Assembly (NCBI GenBank): GCA_003612625.1
Contig: RAZJ01000004.1
Coordinates: 95,837-159,836, forward strand
Source of the DNA: a bacterium 1XD42-1
Lineage (GTDB): Bacteria > Bacillota > Clostridia > Oscillospirales > Ruminococcaceae
Length of the DNA: 64,000 bases
Reading direction: 5' to 3'
Made by a program: the position numbers and the translations under genes
Part shown: positions 24,801 through 32,600 of the stretch, piece after piece
How the letters are laid out: each line of letters opens with the position of its first letter
Numbering within the stretch: the first letter of the stretch is position 1
Notes under the pieces: model-generated
What the model saw: only the letters and a program-made list of their open reading frames with translations
Told to the model about the DNA's origin: nothing
Database searches by the model: none

Positions 24801-25619
24801 ATGTTTTTTGAATATGACGTGGTTTCTGATGTGATGCAGGTTACTTACCGGGAGGAGGAATCCTTACAGCAGCGGGAAATCCGGGGCTTTATGGAAAACT
24901 GGTCCAATCTTTTATCAGTACCGCCTGTTTATGATTCCCTCATGAAAAAACGCTTCCAGGAAATTTGTGTATCTCCCCAGCGCATTAACTTTGATGTGCC
25001 GGTGAAACAGGAACGGGGAGAATACCGCTGGCACCGAATGTTTTTATCCAGCATTGCCGGGGAAGATAATTCTGTTATGCGTGTCGTAGGGCGTATGTTT
25101 GATGTGCATAAGGATGTGTTGGAGCGTTTGGCTGCGGAAGAACGGGCTATGCGGGATCAGATGACCGGGCTTTATAATAAAGTGTCTGGTGAAATGGAAG
25201 TACGGCGCAAATTGATCACCATGGGGCCAGGCCGCTGTGCCATGTGTATGTTTGATTTGGATAATTTTAAATATATCAATGACAACTTTGGCCATGCTTT
25301 TGGGGATAATGTTTTACGTAAGATTGCAAAACTTCTGGAAAAGGTGTTCCCTAATGATGCAATATTAACCCGCTTTGGCGGCGATGAATTTTTGGCATTT
25401 CTGTCAGATGGGGAATGGGATGCTATGGAATTAGCGGAACAATTCCGGTCGGAGCTGGCAGCTTGGGACAATGGAAAATGCCAGGTAACATGCAGTATCG
25501 GCGTTGTATGTTCTTATAAACATAATTTTGGCCGGCTGTTTAATCTGGCAGATCAAACCATGTACCAGGCAAAACAAACCGGAAAAAGCCGCTGTGTATT
25601 TTATGAAGATAAAGCATAA
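21807..25619 (+). CDS. PAS-GGDEF-EAL-PAS-GGDEF cyclic-di-GMP protein
   Basis: 1270 residues, no membrane helix or signal peptide seen. Order: PAS-like sensor (about 20-145); a first GGDEF domain (about 150-310) whose signature is the degenerate RVSSDRF at about 228; an EAL phosphodiesterase domain (about 325-585) with EALIRW, AVNVSR, ECTETV, LDDFGSGYSS, LKLDM and VAEGVET, all expected catalytic positions; then three PAS-like repeats (about 620-1110); and a C-terminal GGDEF domain with intact FGGDEF at about 1190 and no RxxD inhibitory site at the usual place. It should both make and break cyclic di-GMP, with the first GGDEF perhaps binding GTP as an allosteric site. It is monocistronic, flanked by a promoter and a hairpin. 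Confidence 0.92.
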   Translation: MKQIENNRTNNDAIPGSTCEGADALRLQVITQRTGTIVLEWGPEPDTFTYSPEASRFAFIDHTRHCLETSFVPRKDIHPDDWISVRSAARRLLKGAENIEVTARLLLKEGGWLWCRCTATAMQRENGRICHLLLTINDADALMKAKEILAYQVDYDQLTGYGNFDKFKRDVNALLKKRGDKKYALWYYDLKNFKYINNIYGYDIGDKMLCYWARVIHRGLKEGEAFARVSSDRFTVLHLYRNKEEVEKRFWSYLSELEQFDLLGPKKFLVEITAGIYCIEKESDILSVGDMVDRANIAQNTVRHLSGSRFAFYTERMRSQVLREKAMEAEMEDALKNGEFCVYLQGQVDIQHGDQITGAEALIRWKRPDLGLEPPSLFVPLFEKNGFIVEIDHYVFEHVCMYLRKRLWEGKPLFKIAVNVSRMTLIQPDFPEQYQKIKNAYGIPDGFLELECTETVVIENLKKFKEVSARLHQYGFHLELDDFGSGYSSLNVLKDIDADVLKLDMVFFQNGLTHERERVIVSSIVAMAGALNMRVVAEGVETMQQVSFLRRIGCNSIQGFIFCRPMPMDQFSPEALSGSLPFQYVHIPPPNRGPWKNEDIPGLSLLANGTAGAVIQIEDGQDSLLCSAEEPFQRLTGYSKEEIMTLFGGSCRKLILPEDLAAVEDGNSQCLDRVEYRIRRKDGQIRWILESRFHLPQAEKGKWFAVLIDMTLVRDLESSSRKNAIRMEMLLENIPSGVCIFALEETIRPIYRNKAYCRMFTDGSDDAQQSGIWNFLEEVHPSDVNHILQLCRQAAVDHKPFELHYRLKKQGSVMKRVWMRAWELPGVENGNPWFLALLEDETPPHIVKDQLLQPSAFSQDNLPKDLPVGTAVFEVAETLNVTYASQGIFYLCGHSIEEYDDASASTLTAMMYPEILHGISERLQDTLSKTDQIDCSFPVNRDGKIVWIMIQGKLIDRGPGKYPLLYTAMLDVTRWRNMEFELKIQAERYHLLEETLQEMFFEYDVVSDVMQVTYREEESLQQREIRGFMENWSNLLSVPPVYDSLMKKRFQEICVSPQRINFDVPVKQERGEYRWHRMFLSSIAGEDNSVMRVVGRMFDVHKDVLERLAAEERAMRDQMTGLYNKVSGEMEVRRKLITMGPGRCAMCMFDLDNFKYINDNFGHAFGDNVLRKIAKLLEKVFPNDAILTRFGGDEFLAFLSDGEWDAMELAEQFRSELAAWDNGKCQVTCSIGVVCSYKHNFGRLFNLADQTMYQAKQTGKSRCVFYEDKA

Positions 25620-25627
25620 CCTTATAA

Positions 25628-25665
25628 AAGGGCAAGACAAACCATTGTGGGTCTGTCTTGCCCTT
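25628..25665. terminator. Bidirectional terminator hairpin
   Basis: AAGGGCAAGACA (25628-25639) pairs with TGTCTTGCCCTT (25654-25665) between the convergent GGDEF/EAL and alpha-2-macroglobulin genes. Confidence 0.75.
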
Positions 25666-25684
25666 AATTTGTCAGGGGCACTTC

Positions 25685-28600
25685 TTATTTTTTGGGTGTA
25701 CAGGCAATTTCTCCTGTATCAGCACAGACCAGGTAAGTGGAATCCTGGACTGCGTCCGTATCATAGGCCCGCTGGGTATAATAGACAATTTGTACCGTTC
25801 CTTTATCCCTGCTGTTATGATAGAAATCAAAATAAAGCTTTTGTCCTTCCTGACGGCTGCTGATCCATATTTGGTTTGAGTCATTTTCCTTGACAGAATG
25901 CAGGCGGAAATTGGAAGGCACCCAGTCGCTGACCTGGTAGAGGCCATAAGAAGCTTTATCCTGCAAAGTAATTGTAATGGTATTTTCTGTTTTGCCGCCG
26001 CCAATATCTTTTGCTGTCTTGGAAACGGAAAATAGATCGGTCAGTTTTAAAGCGGTTTCTTCCGGTTCCCCTACATAGTAGGCCATAGCCGCTACCCCTT
26101 CCGGCACATCATGGAGCGCAAAATCTTCCAATTCTTTTTTGGAAAGGGATACAGACAGGCTTCCTGTTTTGCCTAAATCTACAATAGTATCGGCACTTCC
26201 TGCTGTATAGGAAAATTTCAAAGGCGCTGGGGTTACAGCATAATTTTTAATATACACCATACAAGGGAACAAACCTTCTGTCATCCAAGGCTCCTGGGAA
26301 AAATATTTGGCATAGCCTTCCGCATCTTCTAAGCCTAATTGAATCGCCATAGCCCAGGCTAAAGCAGAAGCTTCTTCATCTTCCCAGGGTTTTCCTACTC
26401 CGGAAAGCTTTATGATTCCACCCCGCCGGTCTAATAAAGGCACAATTTGGTTTTCATATAATGCCAGCGCATTTTCTTTGTCACCGGCCCATGCTAAACC
26501 AATTCCATACCAAAGCTGCTCTATCAAGGTAGTCCCTTCCACAGCTTTCCGCTGGTGGATGATTTCGACAGCTTCCCGGTTCATAGAAGCCAGACCTGCT
26601 AAAGCAGCAGCCTGCTGTCTGGGTGAAAAGATTGAATTTTTGGATACATTCCAAAGGTAACGTTCCGCATCAGGCAAACGGAATTGATCTGGTGCAACCA
26701 ATACTGATTTTGCGGTCAATATGGGATCCGCGTCATTTCCAGGCCAGTCATAGGCATTGATATATTGATGAACGCCTCCGTTTTGGCCCTGGTAAAGGGA
26801 AAAATCGTTAGAAGTGCTTAAATAAGCAGGTGTTTCTTCAGATTTCCAGGAACGCAGCAAAGCTTCTTTTGCAATATTCAAAGCCATATGATCTTCCAAC
26901 TGGCTTCCCAAATGTAAGGTTAAAGCATTCAGGCAATCATAATATGTTTGGTGCTCCTGGTTATAAAAGGTAAGGGAAACCGGATAACGGGAAGCTGGAA
27001 ATTCTGGTTTTTTATGAGGGTCAAAAGGCTGGTGGACAATCAGTTCCAAATTATTATGAATCACAGAAAAGGGGACTTCCATCGTATCACTGCGGCTGCC
27101 TAATTTCCCTTTGCAAATAAATTTATAATCTCCTTCCGGCAGCTTGCCAAAAGAAAATGCTGCCATATCATTTCCCTGTTTTTGGATGGTTTTTGTTTCA
27201 CTTATGCCATTGCCTTCTAAAGTTACAGTATAATCGATCGGATTGTCCGGCTCCAAGGCGTCGCCATACCCTTTTAACAAAAGGGAAACCTCGTCACCCG
27301 CTAAGTATTTGGAGCTTACTACCGGCTTAATAAAGAAGGGCAGGGAAACGATAATCTGGGAACGTCCCTGGCCGCCTTGAAGATCCTCTGCGGCTAAGGA
27401 AGTAACACGCCAGGATGTTAAATTGTCCGGTAATTTGAAGCGGACCCGTGCCCGGCCCCAAATATCACTTCGGGCTGTATAAAAGAAGGCAGTGTCTTTA
27501 AAATCTTTCCGGTACATGTCATAAGCTAATAAGTTTTCACCTTCTCCTTTTCCGCCGTCAGCCCCCATTCCATAGGGGTCAATATCTCCGGTTAAAGTGG
27601 TGTATTTTCCAGTGTAATAATGATAAAACCACATTTGACCATATAATTCTGTCAGCAGATCAAAGGTTTGTTCCTGCAAGGCAAATACAGCTTCATCCAC
27701 TACACTGATACACAAATTTGCGGAAACAGGACGCCCTTTGGTATCTGTTACCTTGGCATTTAATGTGACCTGGTCCCCCGGCAGATAGGATTCTTTTCCT
27801 ACTTTTGTTTCGATGTTTAAACGGACACTTTCTGTTTCCATATCAATGGAACAAGAATTGATGGGGTAAACATCTTTCCCGTCAAAATAAGCTGCTATTA
27901 AAAAAACAGTTTTCCCCAGTTCCGGCGTTTCCTCTATCCGGAAATTATTTTTTGTAATTTCCCAGTGAATGATGTTATCCTGCAACAGCATATAAAGGAT
28001 TTTTCCTTTTGGATCTGGCAATTCCTGCCCATCCAGGCATAAGGCAAACCGCATTTTCTGACCAGCTTTGACTTGTACGGTATCCTGTAACATAAAATTA
28101 TCCCGTTTTTGGACAGGTTCTTTTTCTTTGTCCAGGTAAACATGGAATGAATATCCTTTTGGTAAAGCTTCTTCTGTTGAGGAAAAACGGTTATAACCAT
28201 TTGAGGCGTAAGACTGGGATGTAATGGTGCACCGGGGACCTTTGTAGGAAACTTCTGCTGAAATATAAAGACTGGTTTCTGCCCGGCGATCCATTTCGGC
28301 TAAATTTTCCACAATGGCTTCCCCGTCTTTTATGGAAAGGGCTAAAGTCCGTTTTTCTGTGGTATAATCAAAATATTTTGGATCATATCCCCCATCCCAT
28401 GGACGGCAATACGTTACCGAAACATCAGCAGAAGTTTCCAAAGAAACAGGCTCTCCTAAAAGAATATCATAGCGGGGATCTTCTTCATCATTATAATAAT
28501 ATTCATGGGACAGGTTTTCGATATCCTGTTCTGATTTGATATTTTCTAATGTAATTTGATTGGCTGTAACGGTTAAACGGGCTTGATCTTCTTCATCAAT

Positions 28601-30847
28601 TTCTACTTTTGTTTTGATAGCAATTTCTCCCGGCAAATAATTATAATGGCCCTGGTAAGTAATATTTTCTCCTTCCCGGGTAATTTTAATGTAATAATAA
28701 GCCCGTTTTGGAGTCCAGCTCACAGGATAATCAAAATTCAAACAATCCCCCGCCTTGAAGCGGTAAACAGCCTTACCATTTTCATCGGTTTGTATGGTTT
28801 TAACAGCGTCTAAATTTCCCGTGGAGGGATTGAACAGGCTGCATTCTAAAGTTAAACCAGGGGCGGGAGTCCCGTCAAAAAAAGTCGGTTCAATGGCAAT
28901 GGTGACTTCTTCTCCCCAACGGTATAAGGGCTTTTCCGTTTCTGCCGCAATGGTATAAGCAGGCTTTTGAAATTCGTTGACTTCGATCCATTCTGAATCT
29001 AACACTTCTTTCCCATTTTCAGAAGGGAAGGAAACAGAAACCGTATAGGACCCGCTGACTGCTTTTTCCAGGGGAATGACTCCTTCGTAAACCCCTTCGG
29101 AATCAGGCTTTACCTGAACAGAGATATTTGCATTATCGGGATCAAAACAAACCGTTAATTCCTGGGGAACAGGGTTAGGATTATGGGCATAGGGCTTTAA
29201 ATATCCCCAGAAATGGATTTCATCAGTAGGCCGGTACAGGGCACGGTCTAAATAAAGGAAAGAATAATAACGGTCTTGAGCCATTTCCTCATCCGTTAAA
29301 GAAGTCGTTCCATCTGCATAAACAGGGTTCCCGTTTTTATCGTAAATCACAAAGACGGTTGGCAGGCTGTTGCGGTATTGGGCTTCTTCCGGCGTCATGG
29401 AAACTGTTTTTCCGGGAGCGCCTGTAAATGTATATAAAATTTCCCCAGGCTGGATGGCTTCTTTTCCATCTTCCTGCCAGCAGGGTTTTGGCATCGTCAA
29501 AATAGCGGCGCCTTGGGCATCGGTTACAGCGCTGCCTAATTCGGATTCAAAATCCCCCCGTAAAAAACGGATAGTATATCCGGATAATGGCTCTCCTGTT
29601 GCAGAATCATTCAACCAGAATAAAGCCTGTCCTTTGGAGGACTGCATATAAACAGAAGGACTTGCAATCTGGATTGGCTTATATAAATCAAAAGGTTCCT
29701 TTGTTTTGGAATCCTGTAATGTAGTTTTGACGAGATAAAAACCTGGTGACGGCGCAGCAAATTCGACTGTACTAAGCCCTTCCGGAAAATCCCCCTGCCA
29801 GGCATCTGTTTGGGTCATGGTCTGGGGCAGAGCTTTTTCTGCAATGGTTTCAGAAGACGGAGGCAGTACCGCGCCTTTTCCGGAAAAATCTTCGGATCGT
29901 ACCGGCGTATGCTTTAAAAATTCCAAATAGGCATCAAAAGCAGAACCTTGTTTGCCTTCTATTGCGTAAAGGGTTACTGTGCCGGGGCGGCTGCCCCGTC
30001 CAGATGTATCCAACTGGTACTCTAAAGAAATTGGGCTGCCGGGCTTTACCGTAGCAATCCTTTGATTGGTCATAACCAGAGAAAAATCCCGGTTTTCTGT
30101 GGTAAAATCATCTTGTGAAGCGTCTGGGAAGACTGCACCGGATACGGCTGTTAAATTTTGATTCACCGTAACCAGATAAGAAGCATTATATGGCATCATT
30201 TCACTAGGGGTTACAATAATTTGATTGTCTTTGACTTCCATGGAACAGGGCAAGGGTGGATCAATGGAAACAATCGCTTCCGGATTTTCCAGATTCGCCA
30301 TAGGCATGGAAAATTCAATGGAAAATGGCCGGTCAATGGGTGCCCCGTCATTTCCTTCCTCTGTTGTTACGCGCATTGCTAAATGAGGTTCGATCCATGC
30401 CGTAAAAGGGTCTGACACATACGGCGCGTTGGGATCCGGCGGAAGCTCTACTAAAGTTTGGGGGATAGATTGTCCGTTTTCCAGAACTACCCGGAAAATA
30501 CCATTTCCATGGGGTTCCACCGTAAATGGAACTTCCGGTGTTAATTTCATACAATTTTCTATGTAGCCTTTGGTCAATCCGCCAGGAGCATAAGGATTTT
30601 TCAGCAGGAAGCTTCCATCTAAAGACAGGCTGAAGTCATCCGCTTCGACTGCATATAAATTTTCTGGATAATGCCAGCCTAAAGCCGGTTCTAATGTTTC
30701 AGGCGGGGCAGGGGGGACTTTTACAGGAGCCAAAGGCGGCCTTTTTTGGATAGACAGCCATAGTACCAGTAAAAGCAAAACGATCAAAAAAGCGGCGAAT
30801 AAAGCTTTTTTTTGGATGGACAGACGGTTATGATCCGGATTTGACAT
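25685..30847 (-). CDS. Alpha-2-macroglobulin family protein without thioester
   Basis: 1720 residues. One N-terminal membrane helix (about 12-35, rich in Leu/Val) follows a short basic cytoplasmic tail, with no lipobox. After a proline-rich stretch come Ig/MG-like domains: RPFSIEFSMPM (about 170), an MG2 block RALYRPTDEIHFWGYLKP, an MG3-like PAYTIAAETEKPLYRWGE, the A2M block DNLTSWRVTSLAAEDLQGG, a helical TED-like domain (about 1310-1550) and a C-terminal receptor-binding-like beta domain. The thioester motif CxEQ is absent: the corresponding helix reads LGSQLEDHMALNIAKEAL. Bacterial A2Ms trap proteases near the cell surface; without the thioester, covalent capture is not expected. The ATG at 30847 is preferred to the GTG at 30859 because GGAGGT abuts the latter. 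Confidence 0.88.
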   Translation of the reverse strand: MSNPDHNRLSIQKKALFAAFLIVLLLLVLWLSIQKRPPLAPVKVPPAPPETLEPALGWHYPENLYAVEADDFSLSLDGSFLLKNPYAPGGLTKGYIENCMKLTPEVPFTVEPHGNGIFRVVLENGQSIPQTLVELPPDPNAPYVSDPFTAWIEPHLAMRVTTEEGNDGAPIDRPFSIEFSMPMANLENPEAIVSIDPPLPCSMEVKDNQIIVTPSEMMPYNASYLVTVNQNLTAVSGAVFPDASQDDFTTENRDFSLVMTNQRIATVKPGSPISLEYQLDTSGRGSRPGTVTLYAIEGKQGSAFDAYLEFLKHTPVRSEDFSGKGAVLPPSSETIAEKALPQTMTQTDAWQGDFPEGLSTVEFAAPSPGFYLVKTTLQDSKTKEPFDLYKPIQIASPSVYMQSSKGQALFWLNDSATGEPLSGYTIRFLRGDFESELGSAVTDAQGAAILTMPKPCWQEDGKEAIQPGEILYTFTGAPGKTVSMTPEEAQYRNSLPTVFVIYDKNGNPVYADGTTSLTDEEMAQDRYYSFLYLDRALYRPTDEIHFWGYLKPYAHNPNPVPQELTVCFDPDNANISVQVKPDSEGVYEGVIPLEKAVSGSYTVSVSFPSENGKEVLDSEWIEVNEFQKPAYTIAAETEKPLYRWGEEVTIAIEPTFFDGTPAPGLTLECSLFNPSTGNLDAVKTIQTDENGKAVYRFKAGDCLNFDYPVSWTPKRAYYYIKITREGENITYQGHYNYLPGEIAIKTKVEIDEEDQARLTVTANQITLENIKSEQDIENLSHEYYYNDEEDPRYDILLGEPVSLETSADVSVTYCRPWDGGYDPKYFDYTTEKRTLALSIKDGEAIVENLAEMDRRAETSLYISAEVSYKGPRCTITSQSYASNGYNRFSSTEEALPKGYSFHVYLDKEKEPVQKRDNFMLQDTVQVKAGQKMRFALCLDGQELPDPKGKILYMLLQDNIIHWEITKNNFRIEETPELGKTVFLIAAYFDGKDVYPINSCSIDMETESVRLNIETKVGKESYLPGDQVTLNAKVTDTKGRPVSANLCISVVDEAVFALQEQTFDLLTELYGQMWFYHYYTGKYTTLTGDIDPYGMGADGGKGEGENLLAYDMYRKDFKDTAFFYTARSDIWGRARVRFKLPDNLTSWRVTSLAAEDLQGGQGRSQIIVSLPFFIKPVVSSKYLAGDEVSLLLKGYGDALEPDNPIDYTVTLEGNGISETKTIQKQGNDMAAFSFGKLPEGDYKFICKGKLGSRSDTMEVPFSVIHNNLELIVHQPFDPHKKPEFPASRYPVSLTFYNQEHQTYYDCLNALTLHLGSQLEDHMALNIAKEALLRSWKSEETPAYLSTSNDFSLYQGQNGGVHQYINAYDWPGNDADPILTAKSVLVAPDQFRLPDAERYLWNVSKNSIFSPRQQAAALAGLASMNREAVEIIHQRKAVEGTTLIEQLWYGIGLAWAGDKENALALYENQIVPLLDRRGGIIKLSGVGKPWEDEEASALAWAMAIQLGLEDAEGYAKYFSQEPWMTEGLFPCMVYIKNYAVTPAPLKFSYTAGSADTIVDLGKTGSLSVSLSKKELEDFALHDVPEGVAAMAYYVGEPEETALKLTDLFSVSKTAKDIGGGKTENTITITLQDKASYGLYQVSDWVPSNFRLHSVKENDSNQIWISSRQEGQKLYFDFYHNSRDKGTVQIVYYTQRAYDTDAVQDSTYLVCADTGEIACTPKK

Positions 30848-30877
30848 GGCGTAATGCACCTCCAGCTTTTTTAAATT

Positions 30878-31750
30878 TTAATGGTTCCGTTTTACAGCAA
30901 CCGGATAAAGGGTAAGGACACGGGTTGCATCATTGAAATGATATTCAATAGCTCCGTAGGTTTTTATGGTATAAGGACTGCCGTTGTTTTCCAGTATGTT
31001 ATGGATGCCCAGCAGGATAGAATATAAATGCTGCTGGAACGCTTTGCGGCTTTCCAAATAAGGCTCCCCTAACAGCTTGACTTCCAAAAAAACAGCTCCA
31101 GGTTTCCCTGGCGGAAAGTCCTGGAATTGTTTTGCAAACGCTTTTGAAAAATCTTCCTTTAATGTGGGGGAATCCGCCTGCACACTATATCCCAACTGCT
31201 CATAATATCCCGGCCCGCTGCCATCCGGTAAAAACGGGCTTCCGTCTGGGAAATGCTCCCGTTCCATTTCTTTTAACGACACCAAAAAATAATCATGATA
31301 GGGCCGTTCATTAGAGGATTCATCCCAGGTGGTATCTACATAAAGCCATTCCCCGTTTAGAAGTACCATATTCCAGGAGTGAGGGATTCCCCGGATACTG
31401 GAGCCTTGGATCAAACGGCAGGGAATTCCCGCCTGGCTGCATAAATATTGGAAACTGCGGCTGTAACCATCACAGATCCCATAGCCGTTTATTAAAGCAG
31501 CTTCTGTATTATCTCCAGGCTGGGCAGGGCCTTCCCGGTAAGAAAGATGCTCCAGCAGCCGATCATGGATTGCTTCTAATTTCCGCACAGGCTCCTCTGG
31601 CAGATTTTCCAATAAAGGGGCGGCTGCTTGCTGGAGCTTTTGGGTTTCCGTCAGGACAACAGGTTCTTTCCCGGAAACCATGGTAAAAGGTTCTGAAACC
31701 ATACTGCCTGCCAGTATCAGGAAACCAAAAAGAAGCCGGAAAAATTTCAT
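30878..31750 (-). CDS. Secreted transglutaminase-like cysteine protein
   Basis: 290 residues with an N-terminal hydrophobic signal segment (FFRLLFGFLILAGSMVS). The transglutaminase-like core shows the catalytic triad in order: Cys in NGYGICDGYSRSF, His in IPHSWNMVLL and Asp in YVDTTWDES. Bacterial proteins of this superfamily are mostly peptidases or amidases of the cell envelope. AAAGGG touches the first ATG (31759) but is nine bases from the second, so 31750 is taken as the start. It is 30 bases upstream of the alpha-2-macroglobulin gene and almost certainly cotranscribed, suggesting a shared surface function. Confidence 0.85.
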   Translation of the reverse strand: MKFFRLLFGFLILAGSMVSEPFTMVSGKEPVVLTETQKLQQAAAPLLENLPEEPVRKLEAIHDRLLEHLSYREGPAQPGDNTEAALINGYGICDGYSRSFQYLCSQAGIPCRLIQGSSIRGIPHSWNMVLLNGEWLYVDTTWDESSNERPYHDYFLVSLKEMEREHFPDGSPFLPDGSGPGYYEQLGYSVQADSPTLKEDFSKAFAKQFQDFPPGKPGAVFLEVKLLGEPYLESRKAFQQHLYSILLGIHNILENNGSPYTIKTYGAIEYHFNDATRVLTLYPVAVKRNH

Positions 31751-31789
31751 AGAATTCATCCCTTTTCACAAAATCCTCATACTGGAGTT

Positions 31790-31818
31790 ATTATACCATG
31801 AATAGGGAACTGTTTCCA
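31790..31818 (-). promoter_or_regulatory. Possible promoter of transglutaminase-A2M operon
   Basis: Minus strand: -10 TATAAT (31790-31795) with a 17-base spacer to a weak -35 TGGAAA (31813-31818), about 40 bases before the start codon. Confidence 0.5.
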
Positions 31819-31830
31819 GTATTTCTATAT

Positions 31831-32556
31831 TTATTCCTCTTGCGGGAGTTTTTCCCTTGCCTGAAGGCCATAGTCATATTGGCTGATAAATGGTGACACG
31901 CCGCCTTCAATATCGGTATAAGAAGACGGGGCTTTCCCTACAATGACAGTTTGTGCCAGACAAATGCTGGTATTGACATCAGCCGTTACCGAATAAAAAG
32001 GGATTACGCCTACCACTCGGACTTTTACAGTCATCATAATCCGGTGAAGTGTTTGGTTGATGCCTGCCGGCTGGAAATCATTATATAAATCTGTTTCCAC
32101 ATACCCAGCAGGAAATAACCGGAATTCTACAAGAGGCCCTCTGCCGGAAAATACCGATCCTCCAATCAATGTGCCTACTGGTATTTTTACTTCCTGCATA
32201 GTCTGTTTTTCCAGATATTCAGAAACCCGGTTTGTTACCTGAGCTTTTAACCGGTTCATAGTAACCATATCGGTTGTTAAGGAAGTCACTTGTCCTTCTA
32301 TTCCCTGACGGACATTCACAATATTGTTGTATTGGACATTTTCTTCCTGAACAATGTCTAAAACGGCATCATTGATATTTCGTGTTGCCAATAACCGGGC
32401 CTGATAAGCGGCTACCGTTTCGATCATAGGCCGCATCCGGTGTTCTGCACCCAATAATAAAGCGCATAATAAAATGCCTGCCAATACCATTTTTACAGCG
32501 GTACGATGCCGCCGTTTTTTTCTTTTCGGCAAAAGGAACCGCCCCCTTTCTCCCAT
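31831..32556 (-). CDS. yunB: Sporulation protein YunB
   Basis: 241 residues: a basic N-terminus, one membrane helix (about 22-40), then an outside domain. Family features include AAYQARLLATRNINDAVLDIV, VNVRQGIEGQVTSLTTDMVTMN, and the central VGTLIGGSVFSGRGP block with FRLFPAGYVETDLYNDFQPAGINQT. YunB is needed for efficient sporulation in B. subtilis and is made under sigma-E in the mother cell. It lies between the acyl-CoA synthetase and the transglutaminase genes on the same strand; I could not identify a convincing sigma-E promoter. Confidence 0.92.
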   Translation of the reverse strand: MGERGRFLLPKRKKRRHRTAVKMVLAGILLCALLLGAEHRMRPMIETVAAYQARLLATRNINDAVLDIVQEENVQYNNIVNVRQGIEGQVTSLTTDMVTMNRLKAQVTNRVSEYLEKQTMQEVKIPVGTLIGGSVFSGRGPLVEFRLFPAGYVETDLYNDFQPAGINQTLHRIMMTVKVRVVGVIPFYSVTADVNTSICLAQTVIVGKAPSSYTDIEGGVSPFISQYDYGLQAREKLPQEE

Positions 32557-32600
32557 ACATATGAGGAAAGAGGGCTGTAACTGAACGGATATAAAAAGAT

